Assembly: GCA_034401135.1 (NCBI GenBank)
Contig: JAWZSP010000007.1
Span: 1 to 64,000, forward strand
Origin: Volutella citrinella
Lineage: Eukaryota > Ascomycota > Sordariomycetes > Hypocreales > Nectriaceae
Direction: 5' to 3'
DNA: 64,000 bases
This document shows positions 9,701-21,761 of the stretch, piece after piece (the first letter of the stretch is position 1; every line of letters begins with the position of its first letter). Both the position numbers and the translations under genes were made by a program. A model generated the notes under the pieces. The model did no database searches. It saw only the letters and a list, made by a program, of their open reading frames with translations, and was not told the DNA's origin.

Positions 9701-10841
9701 ACACAAAGACGTCTCGGCGGATCGCCGTCTGGCTGTACGGCTCCGTTACGGGCGTTCGGAATAGCGCGGGGAAGAAGACCCAGATGAAGGTGTCGACGAG
9801 GCCGACCACGCGCCCGAAGCAGTAGTTTGGTATGTTGTGCAGGGGCTGCGCCTTAATACCGTCGGGTCCCTGCACCGACTCCGGCACCGGGATGCTGAGG
9901 TGCACGTTCTCGACCAGGTTCAGTACAACGTGCGGCTGTGTATACCACTGGATCCCCATCTGCGCGACCGCGAGCGACACGGGGAAGCTGCAGAGGCTGT
10001 CGACATCGTACGTCGACTGTATAGCGCTCTGCTCGCCCTGCTGCTCGCCGTAGTGCGAGTGCATGCACAGATAGGGCGGCGACGGCTCATGGTCTGTAAG
10101 CCCCTCCATGGCTGCCTTACAGGAGCTGCTATGCCGTGTCGGTGCCGTCCCCAGCGTTGCGTTGCGGTACCCTGGCCGTAAGAGGTCTTGTGCTGGGTCG
10201 AGGACGACTGGCAACCGATCCTCACGCCCATTGCTGTTAGATACCCGACCCTCGAGCCTCTTGGCTACATCAAGCAGCGATGCGCAGCTCGGTTCCGCCC
10301 CGAGTGCCTCCGTGGCCTTGTTCAACTGCGACTGGTGGCCGTCTTCATGCTCCCGGCGCGTGCAGCCTACCTCGCCGGTCCACTCTCGGAATAAGAGTAC
10401 AGCAGGATCTTCCGGCATTGGCTCCTCCACCGCCTCGCTTCTTCGTTCTGTTATACTCGGGCTGGTCGCGTTGGAGCTGACGATTGTGTTGAGCCTGGCT
10501 GCGCCCGGTTCGACCGTAGGGCTGATGATCCCAGACACGCTCAACGTCTCTCTACCTTGATGATGATCCCGGGCCATGGTAGCCGCGGCGGTGGGCGAGC
10601 TTTGGGAGGGCTTTATCCAGGCATCAAGCGTATGGGACCCCGACCGCCGACCTGACGACGACGGCGGCTGCTCGGTCTGCTGGCGGGACTGCCGAGGCGT
10701 TTGCGTGCCTGCACTCGCCCCCGAACGCGCTGTTCCTTGAGCCGAAGGCGCCGACTGCGGGCTCCAGCCCAGTACTGGGTCACTCAATGCACCCACACTA
10801 CTGCTGGAGGCCTGGGACCGATTGCCTCCGTCTATGTGCAT
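6765..10841 (-). CDS. Very large protein of unknown family, 1358 aa
   Basis: An uninterrupted frame of 1358 codons. The first 150 residues and a stretch near 430-460 are Ser/Gln/Gly-rich and probably disordered. The centre (about 270-1150) is Trp/Tyr-rich and globular in character. The C-terminus has a glutamate run and then a basic tail (RPQKRLRKQVKQ) that could be a nuclear localisation signal. No catalytic motif that I know is visible; it lacks the hallmarks of reverse transcriptase, helicase, integrase or tyrosine recombinase. The next frame upstream (10866-11489) is in the same register, separated by one TAA and eight codons, so the two may be one gene. The intact length argues for selection or recent spread. 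Confidence 0.6.
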   Translation of the reverse strand: MHIDGGNRSQASSSSVGALSDPVLGWSPQSAPSAQGTARSGASAGTQTPRQSRQQTEQPPSSSGRRSGSHTLDAWIKPSQSSPTAAATMARDHHQGRETLSVSGIISPTVEPGAARLNTIVSSNATSPSITERRSEAVEEPMPEDPAVLLFREWTGEVGCTRREHEDGHQSQLNKATEALGAEPSCASLLDVAKRLEGRVSNSNGREDRLPVVLDPAQDLLRPGYRNATLGTAPTRHSSSCKAAMEGLTDHEPSPPYLCMHSHYGEQQGEQSAIQSTYDVDSLCSFPVSLAVAQMGIQWYTQPHVVLNLVENVHLSIPVPESVQGPDGIKAQPLHNIPNYCFGRVVGLVDTFIWVFFPALFRTPVTEPYSQTAIRRDVFVCWYEEVVMPAMQAAIDDNNILQYIPKTHAIATSDSSAPREALAAGEVKPAEQAEMEDDFGAAGKKRSQPGAGNSGARRKHFYITLQPQYLDALWCGIQYRAAAYSEFEGVRLYMAAKNTKLAWMQPRLDVMLEKWQRHWVQAVDETYLKPESTYIDIGRQCTPAEKGPQGRVLLWRRCCLDKAWRRRLQWSRIQDRRCISEDVKGRKAPITRTTYPFVTLRDAWGMTVTPRPGSWEMENGLVYSQFYDLIKVPFDAAKQYPFQNRHTESMSLDPSYLRDQNNSTKGIHAHQSRVQCAYRLSKLRIHRNIPTCADDPPIQELPEHQFTYGIRSEDRVSLALLRRITELFRADPPLEQPEGLGSEGIVDRPFFSIPSATMARFLRASVNRYCFLFEHIKSQTGLKYSLPETITMAVALRGLRFSYDSSLIGSESVLWSDRWESTRRTRTQEGGTEETKTQREGLGLGKTSKLHGFGWWLPGKFDWNIWRFHSEVGDRLAVGNDLLRQDYKRQWQVLKDIRDVHVRMWQAQSWVGRFQVMENAAAKRVWLEYLHSTVIELFQRDVWRVALKSTKWKTGSDVTDEAASRYPDSDAPNLCYDGLCDLFHDRMSDTSHTWPHLITGNKLRSTEVMDLFHDLFSHSSSHTALGERKGWYSLPFRIAARRSIELITFYFGLVEAQRWYKDLSRLVFLTHWILPWPSSTELIGTTKENKQKDLKRRLMWASIIYIEPTSTSLGFPNPTVAPRKLEDPDVRISVQSSLSRVLAPLCRQRFGGSGWKDDEDNTNSQFHWSTRDLLLSSNQTVHIDALRLGRAVEPYNNGSLFPVVEGGRPPQLRLVSAIRKKTLDELEAVFNKTLEADQARRQRKISMARSSQAVYTSSPTASFPSRHSVAVASESTVSRAGSTGFSQGSICLEEIREQRRLVLEKLLEEEDEDASNTSDGTEGTAFTIQTMDSTGSWRPQKRLRKQVKQEREEKKRNA

Positions 10842-10865
10842 AGGGTCAGCCTGTGGGGACCTTTC

Positions 10866-11489
10866 TTATATAAGCACGATGCTTAACCAACCCGAACGTG
10901 ATCCATTGTGTGGACTGATAAGCAGTTGATCAACCGTATCGGTTAGTGACCGCAGCTCCTCGTCTCGAGTATTGTTTTGGTCGGCATTCGCCTGGCTTTC
11001 CAGCACGACGGCATCTGCTGCATCGCCGCCTTTAGACACGATCTCGAGTTGGGTACGAGAGTTCTCGAAAAGGCGATTGCGATCTTGACTGTCGTCTTGT
11101 GTCGATTGGATCGCCCTTGTATTCTCGACCGGGTTCCAGACGGGTCGACCATGCTGCAGCGCGTCTTGCTGGTCGCGAGGTGGTTCTGCCACGGGCCGAG
11201 GGGAGGGCGGCTCTTCAGCCGGCACAGGGATCGAGATATTCGGTTCTATATGCAGACCGATGACTGGATCAGTGGTAGACGGCAGTGCTGGTAGGTGAGG
11301 CGCGTTGTGGTGAATGCCTGCGCGCGTCTCGGTCGGCGCGATGGCTCGTGCTTGTTGCTGGTGATAGTGACGATAGGATCGCGCTCTCTCGAGTGCGCGT
11401 CGTCGTTCTGCTCGCTGTTCTTCGGTTAAATCTAATTTTGGTCTACCTCGGCGCCTAGGTATAGAAGGGATTGTAGCGTGAGCCGGCAT
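10866..11489 (-). CDS. AT-hook-like N-terminal ORF, 207 aa, in frame with the large protein
   Basis: Starts with ATG 11489. Residues 12-50 are strongly basic and include RRRGRPKLDL, an AT-hook-like minor-groove binding core, then an Arg-rich helix. The rest is polar and proline-rich. The frame ends at TAA 10866-10868, and the 1358-aa frame begins in the same register 24 bases later. A 3n intron removing the stop is possible (an 84-base GTTGAT to CACAG span keeps frame), but its donor is poor. Alternatives are readthrough or a nonsense mutation. I infer that this is the N-terminus of the neighbouring product. Confidence 0.5.
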   Translation of the reverse strand: MPAHATIPSIPRRRGRPKLDLTEEQRAERRRALERARSYRHYHQQQARAIAPTETRAGIHHNAPHLPALPSTTDPVIGLHIEPNISIPVPAEEPPSPRPVAEPPRDQQDALQHGRPVWNPVENTRAIQSTQDDSQDRNRLFENSRTQLEIVSKGGDAADAVVLESQANADQNNTRDEELRSLTDTVDQLLISPHNGSRSGWLSIVLI

Positions 11490-11560
11490 AATAATAGGTC
11501 TTTATTAAAAAGCTCTGTTTGTTTTACGTTGTTTGGGTATGCCCAGGTCGAGTTGTTATT

Positions 11561-11703
11561 GCGTGAGACCACCGGCCCAGTCTCAGGGCCAATGGTGATT
11601 TTTGCGTGAGACCCACCGGCCCAGTCGCAGGGCCAATGGTGATTTTTGCGTGAGACCCACCGGCCCAGTCTCAGGGCCAATGATGTTTTTGCGTGAGACC
11701 CAC
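11561..11703. repeat. 43-44 bp GC-rich tandem repeat, about 3.3 copies
   Basis: Units begin at 11561, 11604, 11648 and 11691 with GCGTGAGACCCACCGGCCCA. They lie just upstream of the AT-hook ORF and at the edge of the AT-rich block. Confidence 0.9.
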
Positions 11704-11709
11704 TAATAC

Positions 11710-13801
11710 CCTACGATCTTTAAAAATCGATAACTAATTAGCAAAAATAGATATGAAAAAAAGGGAAGAGGTAGAAATTAAGAAATAAATCAGTTTAAAT
11801 CGCTATAAGGTTTATTTTCTATTTTTCAAAAAAAGTGTACCCCTCGATTTCCTAAGGTCGGCCTAACCCTGACCTGGGTTTCCACACTTAAAAATAATAT
11901 AATAAATTCTATTATAAATAGAATAAATTAATTATAAGTAAGTAATTTTAATAAAGGGATAATAAAATTTCAAGTTATATATTTTTTTAAATATCTTACT
12001 TTTTCTATTTATTTAATTTCTATACTTATTATAAAGTAGGTTTTATAGTTTACTATTAAGCCCTCTTATTTTAAGTAAGTTTTTTATAAAAAGATATCTA
12101 AATTATAAGAATAATCTCTATTATTACTAATATTTTACTATGCTTTTTTTAGTAAATATCTGCGTTTTAAATATAAACTAGATATATTCTTATTAATATA
12201 CTCTTTTAATTTATTTACTTTTATCTAGCTTATTATTAATATCTTATTATACTATCTTTTATTTATATCTAAGTTCTAAATATAAGCTAGATATACTCTT
12301 ATTATTATACTTTCTTAATTTATTTACTTTTATCTAACTTATTATTAAAATCTTATTATATTATTTTTTATAAATATCTAGGTTCTAAATATAAACTAGA
12401 TATATTTTTATTAATATACTTTTTTAATTTATTTATCTTTATCTAGCTTATTACTAAGATCTTATTATACTATTTTTTACTTATATCTAAGTTTTAAATA
12501 TAAGCTAGATATATTTTTATTAATATATTTTCTTAGTCTATTTATTTTTATCTAGCTTATTACTAAGATATTATTATACTATTTTTTATAAATATTTATA
12601 TTCTAAATATAAGCTAGATAGGTTCTTATTAATATACTCTTTTAATTTATTTACTTTTATTTAATATACTATTATTATAATAAGATACTAACCCTCTCTT
12701 TAAGTATTATTATATATAGTACTATCTTTTTTATATTTCTTTAAATAAATATAGCTCTATATATAATTAAGATAATAATTAAAAGCTAAAAGCTTATTTT
12801 ATTAAATAGTATAAGTATCTGCAGCTTTATAATTCAATACTTTATCCTTTTTAACTTACTACTTTTTAATACTTTTTTTATTAATAATATACTAAAATAC
12901 AGCCCTGTATATAGTTAAGATAATAATTAAAAACTAAGAGCTTATCTTATTAAATAATATAAGTATTTATAGCTTTATAATCTAATACTTTATCCTTTTT
13001 AACTTACTACTTTTTAATACTCTTCTTATTAATAATATACTAAAATATAACTTTATATATAGTTAAAATAATAATTAAAAGCTAAGAGCCTATCTTATTA
13101 AATAATATAAATATTTATAACTTTATAATTTAATACTTTATCCTCTTTAACTTACTATCTTTTAATACCTTTCTTATTAATATACTTTTTTAATTTATTT
13201 ACTTTTATCTAGCTTACTACTAAGATCTTATTATACTATTCTCTATTTATATCTAGGTTTTAAATATAAGCTAGATATATTTTTATTAATATACTTTCTT
13301 AATTTATTTACTTTTATTTAGTTTATTATTAAGTTCTTACTACACTTTTTTTTATAAATATCTAGGTTCTAGATATAAGCTAAATAAGTTCTTATTTATA
13401 TACTTTTTTAATCTATTTACTCTTATCTAGCTTATTACTAAGATATTATTATATTATCCCTTATTTATATCTATATTCTAAATATAAACTAGATATATTC
13501 TTATTAATATACTTTTTTAATTTATTTACTTTTATCTAGCTTACTATTAAAATACTATTATACTATCCCTTACTTATATTTATATTCTAAATATAAGCTA
13601 GATATATTCTTATTAATATACTTTTTTAATTTATTTACTCTTATTTAGTTTATTACTAAGATCTTATTATAGTCTCCTTTATAAATATCTAGGTTAAGAA
13701 TATAAGCTAGACAGGTCCTTACTATACTTTTTTTTATTAATATTTATAACCTAAATATTAGCTAAATAGGTTCTTATTAAAGTACTTTTTTATTTTATTT
13801 T
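11710..13801. repeat. AT-rich degenerate tandem arrays (about 110 bp and 148 bp units)
   Basis: Almost pure A/T with TpA excess. A unit of about 110 bp, marked by a CTAGATATAT core, recurs near 12177, 12288, 12396, 12505 and 12614, and again around 13269-13704. Between these, a 148-bp unit marked by TACTTTATCC recurs at about 12838, 12986 and 13134. No coding potential. The composition is typical of RIP-mutated repeats. Confidence 0.75.
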
Positions 13802-13864
13802 ATAATAAGCTGCTTTTATAAACTATAGTTTTATTTATAAATTATAAATCTAAAAGACAGTATA
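13802..13864. repeat. Direct repeat partner of 33757-33823
   Basis: About 63 bp here recur, with RIP-type differences, after the 3' end of the old element. The old retroelement therefore probably landed inside a tandem pair of roughly 85-bp units. The last five bases (GTATA, 13860-13864) are its target-site duplication. Confidence 0.6.
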
Positions 13865-14339
13865 TATCAGAACCTGACGCTAATACACTATATAGGAATA
13901 AAAAGGAGCCCCACGCTTAGATTAGGTCTACTTAAGACCAGACATAGAGTAGGGCCCACAGCTAAGTAACAAAGGACTAATTAAGCTTAGACTAAAGGGC
14001 AGGGGCAGATAGTCTAGGACTAATAAACCCCACGCCATAGTCTAAGAACTGAAAAGCTAAATACTTTAGTCCTAATAAAGGATTATAAGTATATATAGTA
14101 AACATTACTAATATATAGTCTCTTAGAGAAGTATATATCTAGTATAAACAGCTCTTTAGCTATTAATATAACTTAGTTATCTTAATTACTACTACCTAGC
14201 AACTTTTAACTATTACTAGATATAATAGCGACCTATATCAGTCACTACTTAATAATATTACCCTATCTACTCTACTAATATAAACCCCTAGTACTTTTAG
14301 TATAGGTTTATATAGTTAGGACTACTCTAATTATTATAT
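13865..14339 (+). repeat. 5' LTR of the old chromovirus
   Basis: Matches 33277-33734 throughout, with mainly C/T and G/A differences. Confidence 0.85.
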
Positions 14340-17300
14340 ATTAATAGCTCTTATTTAGATAGATACTTATATATCACTAAGTAATATTCCTAATAATAGC
14401 ACCTAAAGTCAATAAGCCTACTACCCTAAGCTTTTTTAAGAGCTCTATAAAAGCCCTATCAACTAATATTAAAATAAAAACCCTAGCAGAAGACTCTGAT
14501 ACTAATAATAATATCAGAGACCTTAGGGCTAGAGATACTTAATATAGTAAAGAAGTAAAGGACTTGCATAAATATATAAATAAGCAGCGTACCTACTAAA
14601 AAAACTAGAATAATACTATTATAGTATAGCTCTAGCTAGCTAAAGATAAAAATAAAGCTCTTTATAAATAAATTAATAATCTTAGGAAAGTATAATAATA
14701 AAACATAGTATGCTAGTAGAAGGGTATTAACCTTTTTAATAACTATTAACTAGTAACTAGTAGTATATATACTAAAGATTTAAGAGAAGTCCTTAAGCTA
14801 ATAAAACCTAAGAAGTATAAAAGAAATACTAAAAACCTAAGAGAGTTTATTATATCTCTCTAGGACTACTTTATATACTACCTAACGACCTTCTAAAATA
14901 AAGAATTTAAGGTCTACTATACTATATACTAGCTAAAGGATAAGGCAGCTTATAGCTTTGAACTATACCTTAGGGACTTTACTAATAATATAATTAAAGA
15001 CTAGAAATAGGAGACTATTATTATATTTTCTAACTTTAAAGCATTTAAATAATAACTAGTTAGTAAGTTTAAAGAAATAAATAAATAGTATAATATACTT
15101 ATTAAGCTCTATAAACTCTACTAGACTAAAACAGCCTTACTATACCTAGCTGATTTCTAGTTTATTATATCCAAACTTAATATAAGCAACTCTTTTAAAA
15201 TTAATAAATTTTATAATAGACTTAAAGATAAAGTTAAAGATAAGATCTCTAAGATCCTTAACCTCCCTAAGAACTTTAATAAATACAGATAGCTAGTAAT
15301 AAGGATTAATAACTAACTCTACAAGCAATACAGGGAAAAATAATAAGGCAATACGCAACCATACTTATAGAAGGTAAATAACGCTAGATATTATTATACA
15401 CTTAATATATCTTATAGTATTAAACTAGGACCTATAAGGCTCAGAGTCCTTAAAACAAACAAGAAGGACATTACTTACTATAACTATAGAAAGAAAGGAC
15501 ACTTTAAATAAGAATACTAAGGACCTAAGAAATAAATCTATTCCATACCTATTCAGAAAAACGCCTAATAACTTTAAGTTATAAAGCAAGATATAAAAAT
15601 CTATAATATAAAACAACCCCTATACAGTATATAGCACAACCTATATAAAATATATAATTAATATAACTATAAAGTAAAAGACTACAGCCTCGATTAATAA
15701 ATAGCTAAAGCTAGTAGAGATATTAATAACCTAGCTAAATAGATTATCACTAAGCAAAATAAATAAGTTACTAAAGTATACTTTAGATAATACATAACTA
15801 TAGAACCTAAATACAGAGACTTACTATATACTATATACTAGTATAAGATTTACTATTTTACTAGCTAATAGTATAAAGTATAGTAAGAAAGAATAATAGA
15901 GGAACTAAGTACTAATAAAAAAGATAAGGCAGCTTAGCAACCTATCTATAAAAAAGGAGAAATTAATAAGGCAAACCTATTTAAGAAATAGTTAGAAGAA
16001 TAAGGTAAGTTCATTTATAAGATAGATAAAAAAATCAAGGCAGATATAAAGTAATAGGAAGAGGAATAATAGGTTTACCCTAACCTAGATATATACTTAC
16101 TGCGATAACTATAAGTAATAAAAACTATATGCAAGGCCTAGGAATAACTCTAGTTAGAAGAAGAAAATAAAAGCTTATAGAATAACTTGACTAACTTTAA
16201 TAGATATAAAAAGATCGAATCTATACCTATCTATAAATAGGTAATAGTTAAGTAAATCAAGAAGAATACTAAGGTCTAAGCCCTAGTATAGGAGATTAGA
16301 GTAGAAAATACTAACCTTAAGCTATCTAAAAAAAACACTAAATAAGTAATAGCGCTTAGGCTTGACTTAAAGCTAAAAGAAATCAATTATAACTATAACC
16401 TGAATAATAATATAATAAGAGGACCTTATATAAAGATAATAATTAAAAATATAAAGGATTAGATTAAGACTAGCTATAAGTAGAAAACTATTAAGTATAA
16501 AAAGAAGGTATAATATAACCACTACTTTACTATTTATACTACCTAGTAGCCCTATTATACTTAGATATAAGGACACCTCTTAGAAAGAGACAACTTACAG
16601 CTTAAAGCAGGATACCTAGAATACCCCTCGATCTTATAAATCTAATATTTTAACTACTACTACAGCTCGTACTTAACTAATAAACAGAAGGGAAAAAGCT
16701 TCCTATTTAAAGCATTCTATAATAATAAGGCCCTAGGGGTAATAAATACTTAATAGACCTACTATACAATAAGAAGAACTAATAATTAATATATTAAGAT
16801 TAGGGGAATACTAAAGAAAGGATACTTAGCTAAAGAGTATTAGAACTACTAAGACTCCCTCTACCTTAAATACTATAAAAAAAAGAAAAAAGAACTTAAA
16901 AAAATAAAAGCTGCTAAAACACTCTATAAGCTATTAAAAGACACAGGCTCTTAAGAATCGAGCTGCTAATAGAGCACAGACCTATATACAGACTTAATAA
17001 TATTAAAGGAAATAAACTATAATAATAACTAGAAGTAGCAGTCAGGATTAAAAGATATATACTTAAGGCGCTAATCGACAGTAGTATAAAAAGGAACTAT
17101 CTATTAATAGACTTAGTTAACTAACTATAGCTACCCTAGACAAAGAAAAAAGATAGCTATTCCCTACTTAGAGGCAATAGTAATAAATTTACTTATAACT
17201 AAAGAAGAGTTACTAAAGAATCTAGATACCTTAAGATATTTATCAGCAGATAGAATAAAAAGATAGATTATAATATTATAAGGATTAATAATAATATCAT

Positions 17301-20300
17301 CCTCAGATACTAATAGTTATACAAGTATAACCTACTTATTAACTAGCAGACTGGCTATATCAAGGACTAACTTAATACTAATAAAGACAAGCTCTTAATA
17401 ATAATAAAAAGATCTCACACTTTAACTAGATATAAGTTACCTAGTAATAATATAGATATAATAGATACTTACACTACCCTAAAAAGGATAAGAATAAAAT
17501 ATATATAAAGATAGACACACAGGCTATAAAGAATAATCGCTTAAACTAGAGGATAACTTAGGTAACTTAACAAAGACCTAAGAGAATAAAAAGAAAATAA
17601 AGAAGCCATACTTAATAGGCTTACTAACGTCTTATAATAGTACTAGAAGTACTAATAGGTATTTACTAAAAAACTAGAAACAGGATTGCCAGAACTAGGG
17701 TAATAGGACCACAAGATTATACTTAAGGATAAAAAGATAACAAAGTTCTTCCCTATCTATAATCTTAACTAAACTAAGCTAGGAGTACTTAAAGAGTATC
17801 TTAAAAAGATACTTAAGAAAGGTTATATTCAAGTCTTGAACTTAGAAGCCAGATACCTTATTATATTTATACCTAAGAAAAATAGCAAACTAAGACTAGT
17901 AATCAACTACTATTAACTTAATAAAGGCACCCTTAAAGATAGAACTCTATTACTACTAATTATAGAAATAAAGAACTACTTATAAGGAAAAAAGATCTTT
18001 ACTGCACTTGATCTTAAAGAAGCCTATAACCTTATTAGGATTAAAGAAGGATATAAGTAGAAAACTGCCTTTAGAACTAAATTTAGACTATTTAAATACT
18101 TAGTTATACTATTTAAACTTATAAATATATTAGTAACCTTTTAGAAGATAATTAACTATATACTATAAGAGTATTTTAATATCTTTATTATCTATTACCT
18201 AGATGATATCCTAATCTTCTTAGATAATAAAGAAGAGCACAAGGAATATGTTTATAAGGTATTAAAGAAACTATAAGATACTAAGCTGCTAGTAGAACTA
18301 GAGAAGAGCAAGTTCTACACACAGGAAGTGGAATTCTTAAAATATATTATCTCTTATAATAAGATCAGGATAGACCTAAAGAAGATAGTAGTAGTTAAGG
18401 ACTAGCCTAACCTAATAAAAAACTCTAAGGTTAAGGATATTTAATCCTTCTTAGGATTTACTAACTACTACTAGAAGTTTATTTAAGACTTTAGTAAGAT
18501 AGCAGCACTCCTAACTAACTTTATAAGAAAAAGATAACCCTTTACTTAAGGAATAAAATAATAAGAAGCTTTTAAGAAACTACAAGACGCTATATTAGCA
18601 GAACTAGTACTTACTATATTTAACCTAGAACGACCTATTAAATTAGAAACCAATGCCTTAGATAGAGGACTAAGGGTTATAATAAGTTAGAGGGATAATA
18701 ATAGAAAACTATACCTAATTACTTTTTACTCTTACAAACTTACCCTTATAAAAATAAATTACCTAATTTATAATAAAGAGTTCTTAGCTATTATTAATAG
18801 CTTTAAAAAATTTAAATAATACCTTATAGAAAGCAGGCACTAAGTTAAGGTATATACTAACTATAAGAATATTAGATACTTTATAATAATATAAAAACTA
18901 AATAGTAGATAATTACACTATGCAGAATACCTAACTAAATTCAACTATATTATTATTCATTATAAGGGCTTAGAGAATAGAAAAGCTAATACTATTAGCT
19001 AAAGGCCAGATTTTATAAAAAGAATACTTAAAATAGAAACTCAACTACTATACTTTACCCTAGAAGAATATATAGTTTAATATATTATAAAGGAAATAAT
19101 ATAACTCTGCTAGATAATACTCACGCTAGAGAAAGAAGGGAATGAAGTATAATAAATATATATACTTAAAGAAATACAGGATGTACTTATTAAAGAAGTT
19201 CACAAATACCTCTTATATAGATACTAAGGTATTAAAAAGATAATAGAATAACTATGATAAAGTTATATCTTCCTAAAAATAAAATAAAAGGTTAAAAATA
19301 TCCTTAAATAGTATAACTTATATAAAAAAATAAAGTCACTTAGGCATATACCTTACAAAAGGTTATAACCTTTACCTATCAGTAAGTAACTATAGTATTC
19401 AATCATAATAGACTTTATTATTAAGCTACTATTATCACTCGACCCTATTATTAGTACATACTTTGATAGTATATATATAATAGTAGACTGACTTACTAAA
19501 TTCATATATTATATCCCTTATAAAGAAGATGCAGACTTAGAGCAGTTAGTATTTATATTTAATAAAAATATTATTATAATATATAGACTACTAATAGAAA
19601 TTATCTTAGATAGAGAACTAGTGTTTATATTAAAGTTTAATTAAAGCCTTATAAGTATAATAGGACTTAACTATAAACTTACTATAGCTTTTAGAGTATA
19701 AGTAGATAGATAAATAGAATAACTTAATTAAGAGATAGAATAATATCTTAGATACTATATCAACTATATATAAAATAACTAAGTAGAATTGCTACTAATA
19801 GCATAACTATTATATAATTTATTATACTATAATAGTATTAAAATAATACTTACTATAGTATTCTATAGCTATAACCTAGATATATATAAAGAAACATATA
19901 ATAGACTATAAAATATTAAGGTAATAATTAAATCTAACTAACTTAAAGCAATGTACTAAGAAATAAGGACTGAACTTAAGTATATCTGCAACTAGATAGT
20001 AAAATATTATAATAAGAAAAGATTAGTAGGACTAACTTTTGCAGAGGGAGATATAGTCTACCTATCTATAAAAAACCTCATAATAAAACAATAAAATAAA
20101 AAATTAGACTACAAGTTTATCAGACCCTTTAAAATTAAAAAACAAATCTCAGAAAATAACTACAAACTTAACTTACTAAGAACTGTCCATATATACCTAA
20201 TTTTTCACATTTTATTACTAAAATCAGCTAAAGATATAATATAAGTCTAAATAATAGCCAGTACTATAGAACCTGCATTAATAGCTAAAATACTCCTAGA

Positions 20301-21116
20301 TATAAAATAAGTAGTAGAAAAAATTATCAGTTATAAATAAATAGACAGAATTATAAAATACTAGATTAAATAATAAAACTAGCTAGAATCTGAAAATATA
20401 TAGGAACCCCTGGAGAACCTCACGCACTACTTAAAAAAGCTATAGAAGTATCTTCAATCTTGCAAAAAGCAAGCCTAACAGCAAACTAATTAATAAGATC
20501 TATTATATTAAAAGCCTATACTATAGAAACCAGAGATAATTCCTTAACTAAAATACCCGATTCTTTTAATAACTATATACTCTAGGAAAAAAGCTTATCC
20601 CCTTTTACAACTAAAAAACACTCTTATATATAAATATAAGCTAAATAAGCTAAGAGAAGCTCTAAATTCTTCTCTATCTCTTTACACTCTTTAGCCAACT
20701 TCTTACAATCGTGTATATTTTTAAACACTAAAATAAAAAGTTAATAATAAGGGAAAAAAGACTAAATTAGAGCATACTTATAAAAAGAAGCCACCTCTGC
20801 ACTATTATAAACAACCTTCGCCTTAATATAATTAGAATAGTAATATAACTAATTACCTTTAATCTAATAGATAAGGCCGCGATAGTAATAATAAGAGTAA
20901 GGTATAATAGATTAACTAAAGACCTTAATATAAGCAGATAAAGCCACAGATTCTAAGGTTTTTAAATATTTAAAATACAGCTTAGAGATACAACCTAATA
21001 TACTATTAGCAAAGAAAGAATATTTATAAGTTCAAGTTATACTAACATAGATAATAAACTAACATAAGTCTTAAGAAATAGCCTTAGGGATAAGACTATA
21101 TAGAGAGAAGATATTA
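14340..21116 (+). pseudogene. RIP-mutated gag-pol interior of the old chromovirus
   Basis: Reading through stops, a CCHC zinc knuckle survives at 15476-15517 with its cysteines turned to tyrosines (TGC/TGT to TAC/TAT) and the His retained. The reverse transcriptase YLDD box is at 18196-18210, RNase H follows to about 19010, then integrase, and at about 20200 the GPY/F-like segment. A chromodomain remnant ending in EPLENL is at 20305-20425. Former Gln and Trp codons are now TAA/TAG, the typical mark of RIP. 20480-21116 holds no recognisable gene. Confidence 0.85.
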
Positions 21117-21132
21117 TATCAGAACCTAATAC

Positions 21133-21466
21133 TGTGTGGCAGCTGGATCACATTGGCATTTTGGTGGTTGGGCTGGATTGGTCAATTGGGCGTTTGGGTC
21201 AGTAGCTTAAAAGGGGCAGGTTCGCTCAGTACTTGAGATCAACAAGAATTTTCCCCCTCTTTCAATCTTTTTCTGTTCAGGGACTCCTTCATTTCTGTCT
21301 GATCAGATCGCTGGTCAATTCAGATTTTGTTTATCTTGCGAGGTTCTCTTGCTGGAGGTCACGCAAAATTTCGCTTTTCGCCCAAGTTCAGTTACCCTAC
21401 GGCAGGTTTCTGCAGGGGACACTGACAATTATTGGTGTTTGTTTGGGCCTGTCATTCTCACCAACA
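21133..21466 (+). repeat. 5' LTR, 334 bp
   Basis: Same sequence as 32937-33270. The open frame inside it is present in both LTRs and is not regarded as a gene. Confidence 0.95.
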
Positions 21467-21470
21467 AATT

Positions 21471-21488
21471 TGGAGGTCACGGTGGGGG
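21471..21488 (+). other. Candidate primer-binding site
   Basis: TGG-initial sequence four bases after the 5' LTR, the expected position for pairing with a tRNA CCA end. The tRNA was not identified. Confidence 0.4.
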
Positions 21489-21761
21489 GGTATTCCTTTG
21501 TCAGAGGCCAGAGATCTGAATGATCAGACGGCTCGACCAGAGGAGCACTTCTACGCTGCACCAGAACCTGCAATCCCTGATTCGAAGTCGGAAAGCGAGG
21601 CGACTGCTCCAAGAGTGGGCGGTCGCGCGAACCCCGAAAAACGATTCAACTACGAGCAAAGATCGGATGGAGGATTCTTCATGATCGAAGCCGAATCATC
21701 ATTCCAATTGGGTGGACACTTCAATCGGCGGACCTGAGAAGGGAGCGGAAGACGACCCGAG

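Noticed and set aside
8971..9825. Several 100-120 codon frames on both strands within the large gene
   Set aside because: GC-rich shadows of the 1358-codon frame.
6765..11489. Idea that the large gene is a Starship captain or other recombinase
   Set aside because: No tyrosine-recombinase or DUF3435-like motif, and no boundary repeats were seen.
11838..11885. Similarity of a GACCTGGGT-type motif to one near 52865
   Set aside because: Only about a dozen bases match; chance is sufficient.
21233..21523. Small ORF at the start of the young element, repeated at 33037-33279
   Set aside because: It lies in the LTR and occurs in both copies only because the LTRs are identical.
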